Source of the DNA: Rhizosphaericola sp047606825
Lineage (GTDB): Bacteria > Bacteroidota > Bacteroidia > Chitinophagales > Chitinophagaceae
Direction: 5' to 3'
Length of the DNA: 24,369 bases
Assembly (NCBI GenBank): GCA_047606825.1
Contig: JASGDY010000114.1
Location: 1-24,369, forward strand
Positions 15,155 through 23,094 of this stretch are shown piece by piece; position 1 is the first letter of the stretch; each line of letters starts with the position of its first letter. The translations under genes were made by a program, and so were the position numbers. The notes under the pieces are model-generated. The model was not told the DNA's origin and did no database searches. It was given only the letters and a program-made list of their open reading frames with translations.

Positions 15155-15219
15155 CTATACGTATTTGCCTTATCCCAAAAAGACTGCAATATAAAACAGT
15201 TTATTATCAAGTCCTTCTC

Positions 15220-17574
15220 TTAGAATTTCAACGCTATACTTCCCAAAAACCTTGCAGGTGCTTGTGGTGTGAGACGTACCGACCACATTTTTTCACTGGT
15301 CAGGTTGTCCACTTTGAAACTGATGCGGTATTTGGGTCTGTCATAAAAGAGCGTCGCGTCAAAGGTTTGATAAGATGGGATGATGACTTTTGCCGTCTGC
15401 GTGTTGGTCTGGTAGGACGAGCTTCCCATATTGCCGCCAAAGCCGGCACCAAGACCTTGTAGGTTGCCTTTTTGGACACGGTAACTTACCCAGAAATTAA
15501 ACATGTTCTGCGGGCCGGAAAGTGCGGGACGCAATCCCAGAACGGAAGAGTCTGCTTTGGTATATTTACTGTCGTTGTAGGCATAACCAGCGATGATGTT
15601 CAATCCGTCAACGGGATTGATGACAAAATCGAGCTCCACACCTTTGCTGTATTGCGTTGCGTCCTGTATGGAATAGTTGGCATCGTCGGGATCGGTGCGC
15701 AATACATTGGAAACCTTAATGTCATAGTAGCTCAACGTACCCACCAAACGGTGGTTAAACAAATCGGTTTTTGCACCAAACTCGAACTGGTTAGCGTGTT
15801 CCGGCTTAAATGATTTGCCATCTGCGTCGCTTCCGCTTACGTTGAAGAAGCCGTTCATATAGTTGCCAAAAAGGGACAATTTATCATGTAGAACTTCGTA
15901 AACCAGACCCGACTTATGCGAAATCGCCGTCTGCGAATAAGGTGCATCGTCGCTTTCATCGTCTCCCGTCATAATATCGTAAACGCCTCTATAATGGTAG
16001 CGATCTACGCGTGCGCTACCCATGACCAGTAGTTTGTCGGTAATGTTAAAAACATCCGAAACGTAAGCGGCATAAGTATCATCGCCGTTTTTATCCTTGC
16101 GGACCGTACCCTTTGTCGTCAACGAATCCAGCGTAAACCTCGACACCCTGTATGTTGACGGTGTATTGATAAAATTGACCGTTGGTGCATTGACGGTTAC
16201 ACGGTCAAACGTATTGTAATTGTTATAGTAGTCCAATCCCAAAACAACCCTGTTGCGGTGTCCGCCTATTTTAAAGTCGCCGATAAAATTTTGTTGTATG
16301 TCCGTAGCGATGAAATTGGTGTTGCCGATAACCACATTGGCCCGCAAAGTGCTGTCCGTCACACCATTGAGCGCAGTGATGTATCCATTGATTGTGGAGC
16401 GCGCTCTGGAAAATATCGTCTGCGAAGTCCATGCCGTGGAAATTTTATAGTTGGCCTGCGCAAAAATATTCAGCATCTGCGTGGTATAAGTAATGTCGTC
16501 GCCGAGGAATGTTTTTTTGTAGGGAAACTGCATATCCACAATCGACTGGACTTTGTTGCTTTTCGTATAAGGGTTGAAACGCACGACGGACGTGCCTTTT
16601 GCCTGTCCAAATTCTACGTCGAACAGTAACGACAGCCTGTCGTTGACCTGATAGAAGAAACTCGGCGCGATGGCAAGCGTATTGGTAAATCCGTTGTCCT
16701 GAAAACTTTTTTCAAAAGTCGTCGCCGCGTTGATACGGAACAAAGCTGTCTTGTCGTCGTTGACAGGCGTGTTGAAATCCGCCGTGAGTCGGTTGAAGTT
16801 CCAGCTTCCGCCGATATAGCTAAACTCGCCAGCCTTGTCGTTAAAAGGTTTTTTGGTAACACGGTTGAACACTCCGCCGTAGCTACTGGCGACATTGGTA
16901 CCGAACAAAGTTGTCGACGGGCCTTTGATGGCTTCGACTCTTTCGAGGTTGGCATTGTCCAAAAAAGAAAACGCCGTTCCCGCCACGCCGTTTCTCGCGT
17001 TGGGTTCCACCTGAAAGCCACGAGAACGGAAAGTCACGCGCCCTTGGTTGGCTATCATCGGAACACCCGCGCCCGGGACGTTTTTGGAAACACTGCCGAG
17101 GTCAACCGCCATTTGTTCGGTTATCAGTTCTTTCGTAACCGTGTTGTACACCTGTGGGTTTTCCAGGTTTTTCAGCGGTAGACGCGCGATATAGACACTT
17201 TCCTTGTTCGTGTATTTGTTCCTGCGGCCAAGAACCGAAACCTCTTGCAAAGCCTGGATATTTTCCTGTGTCAACTGATAGTTCACGGTTGTATTTCCCC
17301 CAGCCGTTACCTGTACAGGAATGTCTTTTTGTAGATAGCCAATCATCTGGATACGCAATGTATAGTTGCCGGCATCAATATTCGTAAAAGAAAAATGGCC
17401 TTTGGTGTCCGTCAATGTCGCTTTTTTCAATTCGACCAGGGAAACCGAAACCATTTCCAGCGCATTGCTGTCCACGGACAATATGTTTCCAGAAACCTCA
17501 CCTGTTCCGGACTGGGAAAAAGCGGAAAAAGACAAAAGAAGAAAGGCTGATAGAAAAAAACAAAGCTTCACCAT
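15220..17574 (-). CDS. TonB-dependent siderophore receptor
   Basis: This 784-residue outer-membrane receptor has the following domains. The signal peptide is MVKLCFFLSAFLLLSFSAFS. A carboxypeptidase-regulatory-like domain (about 24-112) contains GHFSFTNIDAGNYTLRIQMI. The plug (about 120-260) contains FRSRGFQVEPNARNGVAG, VEAIKGPSTTLFGTN and GGVFNRVTKKP. The 22-strand barrel ends in FLGSIALKF with a terminal Phe. The plug motifs belong to the ferrichrome/FhuA-FcuA siderophore subfamily; the exact siderophore cannot be told. It leads a two-gene unit with the PepSY protein. Expression probably depends on an activator, since the promoter has a good -7 box (17597-17604), no clear -33 box and a tandem repeat upstream shared with the remnant unit. 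Confidence 0.94.
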   Translation of the reverse strand: MVKLCFFLSAFLLLSFSAFSQSGTGEVSGNILSVDSNALEMVSVSLVELKKATLTDTKGHFSFTNIDAGNYTLRIQMIGYLQKDIPVQVTAGGNTTVNYQLTQENIQALQEVSVLGRRNKYTNKESVYIARLPLKNLENPQVYNTVTKELITEQMAVDLGSVSKNVPGAGVPMIANQGRVTFRSRGFQVEPNARNGVAGTAFSFLDNANLERVEAIKGPSTTLFGTNVASSYGGVFNRVTKKPFNDKAGEFSYIGGSWNFNRLTADFNTPVNDDKTALFRINAATTFEKSFQDNGFTNTLAIAPSFFYQVNDRLSLLFDVEFGQAKGTSVVRFNPYTKSNKVQSIVDMQFPYKKTFLGDDITYTTQMLNIFAQANYKISTAWTSQTIFSRARSTINGYITALNGVTDSTLRANVVIGNTNFIATDIQQNFIGDFKIGGHRNRVVLGLDYYNNYNTFDRVTVNAPTVNFINTPSTYRVSRFTLDSLTTKGTVRKDKNGDDTYAAYVSDVFNITDKLLVMGSARVDRYHYRGVYDIMTGDDESDDAPYSQTAISHKSGLVYEVLHDKLSLFGNYMNGFFNVSGSDADGKSFKPEHANQFEFGAKTDLFNHRLVGTLSYYDIKVSNVLRTDPDDANYSIQDATQYSKGVELDFVINPVDGLNIIAGYAYNDSKYTKADSSVLGLRPALSGPQNMFNFWVSYRVQKGNLQGLGAGFGGNMGSSSYQTNTQTAKVIIPSYQTFDATLFYDRPKYRISFKVDNLTSEKMWSVRLTPQAPARFLGSIALKF

Positions 17575-17596
17575 TGTGTATCGTGTTAATTGCCGG

Positions 17597-17665
17597 CAAA
17601 ACTATATCCATCCCCAAAAAAATATTTACGAAATCGGGAAAAAATATTGCGCGATGCGGAAAGAA
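17597..17665 (-). promoter_or_regulatory. Promoter and tandem direct-repeat operator of the siderophore receptor unit
   Basis: The -7 box TAGTTTTG (minus strand 17604-17597) is upstream of the ATG at 17572-17574. On the plus-strand reading, TATTTACGAAATCGGGAAAAA starts at 17623, with a second, weaker copy (GCGCGATGCGGAAAGA) from 17649, a 21-base period. Aligned without gaps to 12492-12534, 33 of 43 bases agree. The position relative to the start codon is identical (51 bases). Confidence 0.7.
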
Positions 17666-17770
17666 GTAGAGTCGGAAGTTTATTTTTTAAATAGCAAATC
17701 CAATCTTTGGTCTTTCCGTGAGAAGAACTAATTTTTTCCCCAACTTTGCCCCTACACAATCCGAAAAAAT

Positions 17771-18319
17771 ATGAGTTACTGCAATCACATACAGACAATG
17801 CTAGAACCACGCCGCAGCCTCCACCAACGATATCACGACAACCATTATGGTTTTCCGATACACAACGACAACGAGCTTTTCGGCAGGCTTGTCATGGAAA
17901 TCAACCAGGCGGGACTAAGCTGGGAAACGATACTGAAAAAAGAAGACGGCTTCCGAAAAGCCTACCACGACTTCGACATCAAAAAGGTCGCCCACTACAC
18001 CGAAAAAGACCGCGAACGTCTCCTCAACGATGCCAACATCATCCGAAACAAACTAAAAATAAACGCTGCCATCGAAAATGCCAAAACCATACTGAAACTA
18101 CAAAGAGAACACGGCAGCTTTGAAAAATGGCTGGAATCCCAACACCCAAAGACAAAGGAGGAATGGGTCAAACTTTTCAAGAAAACATTCAAGTTCACTG
18201 GCGGCGAAATCGTCAACGAGTTCCTGATGAGCATCGGCTATCTGCGTGGCGCACACGACGAAACCTGCCCCATCCACAAAAAAATAATCAAGACGCAACC
18301 GATGTGGAAGAAAAGTTGA
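17771..18319 (+). CDS. tag: DNA-3-methyladenine glycosylase I
   Basis: The enzyme removes 3-methyladenine from alkylated DNA (base excision repair). The 182-residue protein keeps all the hallmark residues: zinc ligands Cys4, His22, His162 and Cys166 (HDETC near the end; E. coli C4, H17, H175, C179), Tyr21 in RYHDN, Glu43 and Trp51 in MEINQAGLSW (E. coli E38 and W46), then ETILKKEDGFRKAYHDFD and LLNDANIIRNKLKINAAIEN. The length is near the family norm of about 187. It diverges from the siderophore receptor; a near-consensus -7 box CAACTTTG lies at 17741-17748. No partner gene is seen. Confidence 0.95.
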   Translation: MSYCNHIQTMLEPRRSLHQRYHDNHYGFPIHNDNELFGRLVMEINQAGLSWETILKKEDGFRKAYHDFDIKKVAHYTEKDRERLLNDANIIRNKLKINAAIENAKTILKLQREHGSFEKWLESQHPKTKEEWVKLFKKTFKFTGGEIVNEFLMSIGYLRGAHDETCPIHKKIIKTQPMWKKS

Positions 18320-18411
18320 GCGTTAACGGCCACCGTCGATATTGTCTCAAGCAGCATAATTGATACTTCACTTCGAATAATAATTGCCCATGGAGAACGA
18401 AAATGTCTTAC

Positions 18412-18439
18412 CGTCCTTCTCGCCTACGCGGGAAGGACG
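18412..18439. repeat. 12-bp hairpin repeat after tag
   Basis: CGTCCTTCTCGC (18412-18423) pairs with GCGGGAAGGACG (18428-18439), one G-T pair, around the tetraloop CTAC. It resembles the CGTCATTCCCGCG-type palindromes scattered in many bacterial genomes. A TTCTTTTTCT tract begins about 10 bases later, so it could also help end the tag transcript. Confidence 0.55.
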
Positions 18440-18540
18440 TGCGAGCGTGTTCTTTTTCTGCCAACGCACTGATTTATCCCTTGCTAAGTAATACGATAAT
18501 GAAATTCAATATAGACCAATAATTTTTATTACCGCTCTTA

Positions 18541-18640
18541 AGGATTTGTAATCCTGAAGCCGTATCGGCGGATTTGCAATCCGCAAATAGCAGTGCATTG
18601 CAAATGCACGGATAAGCGTTCGGGATTACAAATCCCGAAC
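18541..18640. repeat. Array of four related palindromes at 25-28 base spacing
   Basis: AGGATTTGTAATCCT (18541-18555), GCGGATTTGCAATCCGC (18568-18584), GTGCATTGCAAATGCAC (18593-18609) and GTTCGGGATT-ACA-AATCCCGAAC (18618-18640) are all palindromes around an ATT-nnn-AAT core. Centres lie 28, 25 and 28 bases apart. The array can fold as four hairpins in a row. The minus-strand 72-residue frame across it is an artefact of the repeats. The core GCGGATTTGC is also in the element at 149-329. Confidence 0.75.
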
Positions 18641-18749
18641 AGCACAAATGGATTTTTGGTCTAAAATATAAATCAAAATCGTATAATACCAATCAGGGAT
18701 TGAAAACAAGGTCTAATATCGAATAAACATAGAATGGTTGCGCTCCTTA

Positions 18750-18835
18750 GCTCCGTAGGAGCATCCTTTTGGTAGTGGTGGTTATAGTAGCGGTTATAAA
18801 GTTCCGTAGGAACGACCTTATTTTTTCATAAGGTC
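18750..18835. repeat. CTCCGTAGGAG-type palindromic repeats
   Basis: GCTCCGTAGGAGC (18750-18762) and GTTCCGTAGGAAC (18801-18813) share the TCCGTAGGA core. A stem follows, GACCTTAT (18814-18821) with ATAAGGTC (18828-18835). I recall TCCGTAGGA palindromes as frequent intergenic repeats in this part of the Bacteroidota. The rest of 18320-19005 outside the listed repeats and promoter holds no gene I can see. Confidence 0.6.
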
Positions 18836-18927
18836 GCTTAGTTGAGTACGTCTCGATATAGCTACCAAAAGTTCGTCCGCTGCGGCCGACTTTCTCAACT
18901 CTTGATTCGCATAAGTATAACAAGCGA

Positions 18928-18988
18928 TTTATATTGTAACGATGATGAAGGAAATTTTTTGTTTATATTGTAAACTACTTTACATTTG
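18928..18988 (+). promoter_or_regulatory. Promoter of the third TonB receptor with direct repeats
   Basis: TTTG (18958-18961), a 19-base spacer and TACATTTG (18981-18988) form a textbook Bacteroidota promoter, placing the start site about 10 bases before the ATG at 19006. TTTATATTGTAA occurs twice (18928-18939 and 18962-18973). The second copy overlaps TGTAAA-ctac-TTTACA, and the -7 box sits in TTTACA-tt-TGTAAA. These could be operator sites. Confidence 0.65.
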
Positions 18989-19005
18989 TAAAAATTTTAA
19001 GACGA

Positions 19006-21216
19006 ATGAGATACGTTCTCACTGGCATATTACTATTGATTGGCTTTTGGTCCTCTGCCCAGACGATGATTTCTGGGAGACTTGTCAACGCCAAAAACAA
19101 GGGCATCAACGGTGTTAGCATCACGCTGGAAGGCACTTACGATGGCGCGACCTCTGACCAGCAGGGAAAATATAGCTTCACAACTTCCGAAAAAGGTGCA
19201 CAGAAACTTGTGTTTGCCATGAAAGGTTACGACACACTAGCCATTCCGATAACGATACAAGCCAGCAATATCTACATCGACACCACATTGAAACCTAGCA
19301 AGGAGGCCATGAACGAGGTCGTCATCATCTCCAGAAACTTCACGGCGGGCACTGGCAAAAACGTCGTAATGAGTTCACAGGATATATATACTACGGGCGG
19401 CGCCAACGGCGATATCAGTCAGGCGTTGCGCAACCTGCCCGGCACGCAACAACTCGGCGAAAGGGAAGGTCTGGCAGTGCGCGGCGGCGATGTGTATGAA
19501 ACCAAACAATTCATCGACGGTTCGATGGTCGGACATCCGTATTATTCCGCTGCAACCAACATCCCCAGTCGCACGCGCTATCCGCCCAGCCTCTTCAAAG
19601 ATGTGGCTTTCAGTACCGGTGGTTATTCCGCCTTGTATGGGCAAGCATTGTCTTCTGCGTTGGTTCTCGAGACGATTGACATACCCGAAAAATCGGAAGC
19701 CAACGCATCCATCACGCCGCTTTTCTGGGGTGGTGGACTGCAAAAAGTCAACAAAACCAAAACCGCTTCCTGGGGCATGGATTATAGCTATACCAACGTG
19801 GGGCTATATTTCAAACTCGTCAAGCAAACACCCGATTACTTCAAGATGCCACAATACCATTCAGTGGACGGCAACTTCCGATTCAAGACCAAAAACGGCG
19901 GCATTGTCAAATATTACGGCACTTTTGACTATAACCAACTGGGGTTGCGCAGACAGAGCGTTGACAGCCTGGCATTGAAAAACGCATTTTACCTTAAAGG
20001 AACGAATACTTATCACAACCTGAGTTGGAGGCAGCCTCTGTCCAACAACTGGAAACTCAATGCCGTATTGAGTTTCAGCAACAACCATAACGATATATGG
20101 CAGCAGTTGCAGGACAGCAGCAATACCGCTTTCCCTATTACACACTCGTATTGGGATACGCTCAATTTTACATTGCGCAACAATGACCTTTTCGCACAGG
20201 GAAAAGTTGTGTTAGAGAAAAAATTTGTTGGACAAAACGCCTTACGCTTCGGTGCTGAATATTGGTACAACAAATATGGCATCACCTACAACGACTATGA
20301 CAATACATTAAAAGACAACTATACCGCCGGATTTGCGGAAACCGACATCTACCTTGCGCGGCAACTGGCATTGCAGACAGGAATACGGTTTGAAAATTCT
20401 TCTCTTTTGGGAAAAAGTGATATCGCACCCAGAGCTTCGCTGGCATACAAATTCGCACCGAAGAACCAAGTCAGCGCTTCCTACGGACTCTTTTACCAAA
20501 AGCCGGAAAACATGTATCTTGTCCGAAACCAAAAGCTCGACATGACACAGGCTTCCCACTATATCTTGACCTATATCTATCAAGGGCAAAAAACAATGTT
20601 GCGATTGGAAGGCTATTATAAAGACTATAAAGATTTGGTAAAAACATATCCAGACTATAACAATTCTGGAAACGGTTATGCCAAAGGCTTCGACCTATAT
20701 TGGCGCGACAACGGTAAGACAATCAAAGACGTGGACTATTGGGTAACTTATTCTTATATTGACAGTAAGCGCAATTATTTAAATTTTCCCACGCAGATGC
20801 AGCCCAACTTTGTCGCCAACCATACATTCAACCTTGTTGTAAAAAAGTTTTTTCCGTCCATCAGCACAGGCATCAGCCCGACATTTAATTTTGCGACGGG
20901 AAGACCTTACTATAACCTGCTTTTAACGGACAAAAACAATGCAGGCTATACTATCACAGACCAAGGAAAGACCAAGCAATACCAAATGCTCAACGTCAGT
21001 GCCTATCATTTAATGAAAATCGGAAAAGGTTTTGGCGTATTGTACGCGAGCATGACCAACGTATTGAACAGAAACAATATATTCGGCTATCAGTATGGCG
21101 TAGATGGACAGAACAAGATGCCCGTATTGCCGACAGCCAAACGCTTTTATTTCATCGCCTTATTTATCAGTTGGGGTGTTGACAGAAGCCAGGACACGAT
21201 TAACGGAAATCTGTAA
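19006..21216 (+). CDS. TonB-dependent receptor with carboxypeptidase regulatory domain
   Basis: This 736-residue outer-membrane transporter begins with the signal peptide MRYVLTGILLLIGFWSSAQ. A CarboxypepD_reg-like domain (about 21-95) contains GVSITLEGTYDGATSDQQGK, and a TonB-box-like stretch NEVVIISR follows near 102-109. The plug (about 115-230) contains DISQALRNLPGTQQLGE, GLAVRGGDVYETKQFIDG and FSTGGYSALYGQALSSAL. The barrel runs to the C-terminus (LFISWGVDRS). The plug is of the general TonB receptor type without the siderophore-subfamily signatures of the receptor at 15220-17574, so the substrate is open (metal complex, small organic ligand). It has its own strong promoter and is followed after 127 bases by a small operon that need not be functionally linked. 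Confidence 0.9.
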   Translation: MRYVLTGILLLIGFWSSAQTMISGRLVNAKNKGINGVSITLEGTYDGATSDQQGKYSFTTSEKGAQKLVFAMKGYDTLAIPITIQASNIYIDTTLKPSKEAMNEVVIISRNFTAGTGKNVVMSSQDIYTTGGANGDISQALRNLPGTQQLGEREGLAVRGGDVYETKQFIDGSMVGHPYYSAATNIPSRTRYPPSLFKDVAFSTGGYSALYGQALSSALVLETIDIPEKSEANASITPLFWGGGLQKVNKTKTASWGMDYSYTNVGLYFKLVKQTPDYFKMPQYHSVDGNFRFKTKNGGIVKYYGTFDYNQLGLRRQSVDSLALKNAFYLKGTNTYHNLSWRQPLSNNWKLNAVLSFSNNHNDIWQQLQDSSNTAFPITHSYWDTLNFTLRNNDLFAQGKVVLEKKFVGQNALRFGAEYWYNKYGITYNDYDNTLKDNYTAGFAETDIYLARQLALQTGIRFENSSLLGKSDIAPRASLAYKFAPKNQVSASYGLFYQKPENMYLVRNQKLDMTQASHYILTYIYQGQKTMLRLEGYYKDYKDLVKTYPDYNNSGNGYAKGFDLYWRDNGKTIKDVDYWVTYSYIDSKRNYLNFPTQMQPNFVANHTFNLVVKKFFPSISTGISPTFNFATGRPYYNLLLTDKNNAGYTITDQGKTKQYQMLNVSAYHLMKIGKGFGVLYASMTNVLNRNNIFGYQYGVDGQNKMPVLPTAKRFYFIALFISWGVDRSQDTINGNL

Positions 21217-21256
21217 TAAAGTAAAAGCGCAGAAGTAAAAAGTAAAAAAGAGTCTC

Positions 21257-21291
21257 TATCGGCCACCTAACCTTAGGCAGGAAGACCGATA
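21257..21291. other. Hairpin between the TonB receptor and the next operon
   Basis: TATCGG (21257-21262) pairs with CCGATA (21286-21291), and inside it CCTAA (21266-21270) pairs with TTAGG (21273-21277). There is no U-tract after it, so it is more likely an mRNA structure than a terminator. Confidence 0.35.
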
Positions 21292-21343
21292 CAACAATAT
21301 TAAAACCATCGTACCGTTTTCAAAACCATAAAAATCCAAACAA

Positions 21344-21976
21344 ATGAAAAAGTCCATCCTTTCATTACTACTATTGACAAGCATCGCTTCAATAGTGAAT
21401 GCACAAAGTGAAAAATATGTGCCAGCCATGCAAAAAAACTTGGCCCTATTCGATTCCATCAAGACAGCTCAGGACTTCTTGGACCTGGAAGGAAAATTCG
21501 AAAGAATTGCCAACGCCGAAAAGACGCAGTGGCTTCCCTACTACTATGCGGGATTGTGCGAGGCACTTTACGGTTTTCGGGACAGCAAGGCGGACAAAGA
21601 TGCCGTCGGCGGCAAAGTATTGGAGCTTGCCGGAAAAGCCGACACGCTCCAGAAATCAGACGAGACGAAGGTAGTCGCCTACATGGGCTACATCCTGCAA
21701 CTCATGGTGGACCCGCAAAACCGTTACATGTCCTACGGTCCCAAAGCCAACCATGAACTCGAAGAAGGCCTCAAAATGAACGTCAACAACCCACGCCTGT
21801 ACTTGATGAAAGGCCAGGGACTGCTCAACACACCTGAATTTGTGGGCGGAGGTAAAGCGGTCGCTAAACCCGTACTGGAAAAAGCCGTTGCCTTGTTTGA
21901 AACCGACAAACCACAACCGCTCTACCCAAAATGGGGCAAGGAGCAAGCTATACAAGCATTAGAAAAATGTAAATAA
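21344..21976 (+). CDS. Secreted or periplasmic TPR-like protein, function unknown
   Basis: The 210-residue protein has a signal peptide (MKKSILSLLLLTSIASIVNA, cut before QSEKY). A helical body follows, containing segments such as TQWLPYYYAGLCEALYGFRD, YMGYILQLMVDPQNRYMSYG and EEGLKMNVNNPRLYLMKGQG, which look like degenerate tetratricopeptide repeats with a Tyr/Gly-rich core. This is a conserved hypothetical type I associate with Bacteroidota; no enzymatic motif is seen. It is the first gene of a tight operon (2-base gap to the membrane protein, which overlaps the regulator). The arrangement suggests an envelope protein controlled by the operon's own regulator. Confidence 0.8.
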   Translation: MKKSILSLLLLTSIASIVNAQSEKYVPAMQKNLALFDSIKTAQDFLDLEGKFERIANAEKTQWLPYYYAGLCEALYGFRDSKADKDAVGGKVLELAGKADTLQKSDETKVVAYMGYILQLMVDPQNRYMSYGPKANHELEEGLKMNVNNPRLYLMKGQGLLNTPEFVGGGKAVAKPVLEKAVALFETDKPQPLYPKWGKEQAIQALEKCK

Positions 21977-21978
21977 CA

Positions 21979-22578
21979 ATGGAAGAAAAAGAAATATCCG
22001 AACAGGAAAGCCTGCGCATCATCCAACAGATGATTGACAAAGCCCGCAATTCCATCATCGACAAGGGAATTTGGCCGATATATTGGGGTGCATTGATTAC
22101 ATTTTGCAGTTTGGTTTTGTTTATTGAAATCAGGCTGCAAAAGTTTTTACCTTTTGAAATTTTTTTTATTACACTGCCGGCACTAGCGGTGCAGATAGCC
22201 ATTATCGTCTACCAGAGACGGAAGAGCAAGGGAAAGCCAAAAGCAGCCGGGCAATGTGAAAAAGCCATTTCCCTTGTTTGGATTGCATTTACCGTTGCTA
22301 TTATGTTGGTGTCTTTTGTTCCTGGAGGCAGCAACCCTGTTGTCTTCTTCGTATTGTATGGGATGCCTACGTTTGTCACGGGTGCGCTGGTAGATTTCAA
22401 ACCTATGGCTATCGGAGGTATTCTCTGTTGGTTATGTGCGCTTGCCGTTCTTGTCTTTAAGATAAGTCCGGCTACAGACTTGTTGCTGGTTGCATTATGT
22501 GCTACATCGGCATGGCTAATTCCAGGTATCATCATGCGGAGGCGTTATTTAAGGTGGAAGAAAAAAGGAAATGTTTAA
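21979..22578 (+). CDS. Multi-pass membrane protein of unknown function
   Basis: The 199-residue protein starts with an acidic amphipathic segment (ISEQESLRIIQQMIDKARNS). About six membrane helices follow: GIWPIYWGALITFCSLVLFI, FFITLPALAVQIAIIVY, ISLVWIAFTVAIMLVSFV, VVFFVLYGMPTFVTGALV, GGILCWLCALAVLVF and LLLVALCATSAWLIPGII. A basic tail (MRRRYLRWKKKGN) closes it. This 'ESL..I..MI..AK' N-terminus plus helix bundle is familiar from Bacteroidota, where such genes precede a small winged-helix regulator, as here. Function unknown. Its last 8 bases overlap the regulator's start, implying translational coupling. Confidence 0.82.
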   Translation: MEEKEISEQESLRIIQQMIDKARNSIIDKGIWPIYWGALITFCSLVLFIEIRLQKFLPFEIFFITLPALAVQIAIIVYQRRKSKGKPKAAGQCEKAISLVWIAFTVAIMLVSFVPGGSNPVVFFVLYGMPTFVTGALVDFKPMAIGGILCWLCALAVLVFKISPATDLLLVALCATSAWLIPGIIMRRRYLRWKKKGNV

Positions 22579-22855
22579 AGAACTAGACCCCATATTGCAT
22601 TCACAGCTTAGGTTGGCGGTGATGAGCCTGCTTATCAGTCTCAGGGAAGCCGATTTCAACTATTTAAAAGAACAGACGGAAGCCACGTCCGGCAACCTAA
22701 GCGTGCAACTGCAAAAACTGAAAGATGCGGAATACATTACCATCACCAAGTCTTTTAAAGACAATTATCCGCACACGATGTGTGCCGTTACTGAAAAAGG
22801 CATCGATGCATTTGAAAACTACATACATGCGCTGCGGAGCTATCTGCCGAAATAA
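22571..22855 (+). CDS. Winged-helix transcriptional regulator
   Basis: The 94-residue protein is a compact winged helix of the kind seen in short MarR/ArsR-like regulators. An N-terminal helix (LDPILHSQLRLAVMSLLISL) is followed by a helix-turn-helix with recognition helix SGNLSVQLQKLKDAEYI, a wing (TITKSFKDNYPHTMCAVTEK), and a dimerisation helix (GIDAFENYIHALRSYL). There is no ligand or sensor domain. It overlaps the upstream membrane protein gene by 8 bases; the usual reading is that it controls this operon, with the membrane protein possibly as partner or sensor (inference). It converges on the HTH/DUF2975 operon with a 17-base gap. Confidence 0.88.
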   Translation: MFKELDPILHSQLRLAVMSLLISLREADFNYLKEQTEATSGNLSVQLQKLKDAEYITITKSFKDNYPHTMCAVTEKGIDAFENYIHALRSYLPK

Positions 22856-22872
22856 GGCATGAGCCGGTCTTT

Positions 22873-23091
22873 TTAAATTTTTGTTTCATCGTTGGCATAT
22901 TCCAGGATGTCTCCCGGTTGGCAGTCCAATGCCTTGCAGATAGCATCCAAAGTATTAAAACGAATGGCTTTGGCTTTTCCTGTTTTCAAAATGGAAAGAT
23001 TGGAAAGCGTCAGGCCCACTTTTTCGGAGAGTTCGTTTAACGACATTTTTCGCTTGGCCATCATTACGTCCAAGTTTACGATAATCGACAT
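22873..23091 (-). CDS. Small Cro/CI (Xre) family regulator
   Basis: The 72-residue protein is a single helix-turn-helix: NLDVMMAKRKMSLNELSEKV, GLTLSNLSILKTGKAKAIRF, NTLDAICKALDCQPGDILEY. This is the YozG/'TlpA-less' short Xre type. It is last in an operon with two DUF2975 membrane proteins, starting 3 bases after the preceding stop codon. DUF2975 proteins are routinely paired with just such a regulator, which probably represses its own operon; the inverted repeat at 24130-24153 is a candidate site. Confidence 0.92.
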   Translation of the reverse strand: MSIIVNLDVMMAKRKMSLNELSEKVGLTLSNLSILKTGKAKAIRFNTLDAICKALDCQPGDILEYANDETKI

Positions 23092-23094
23092 AGC

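Noticed and set aside
13704..18413. Shared 11-mer ATGTCTTACCG downstream of the DHS-family gene (13704) and tag (18403)
   Set aside because: Eleven-base matches are expected many times by chance in 24 kb on both strands, and the flanking bases differ.
18541..18640. Possible CRISPR array from spaced repeats
   Set aside because: The units differ in their arms, are only four, and spacing is too short for spacers; they are palindromes with a common core, not identical direct repeats.
18474..18692. 72-codon minus-strand frame
   Set aside because: Produced by the four-palindrome array; no conserved protein features.
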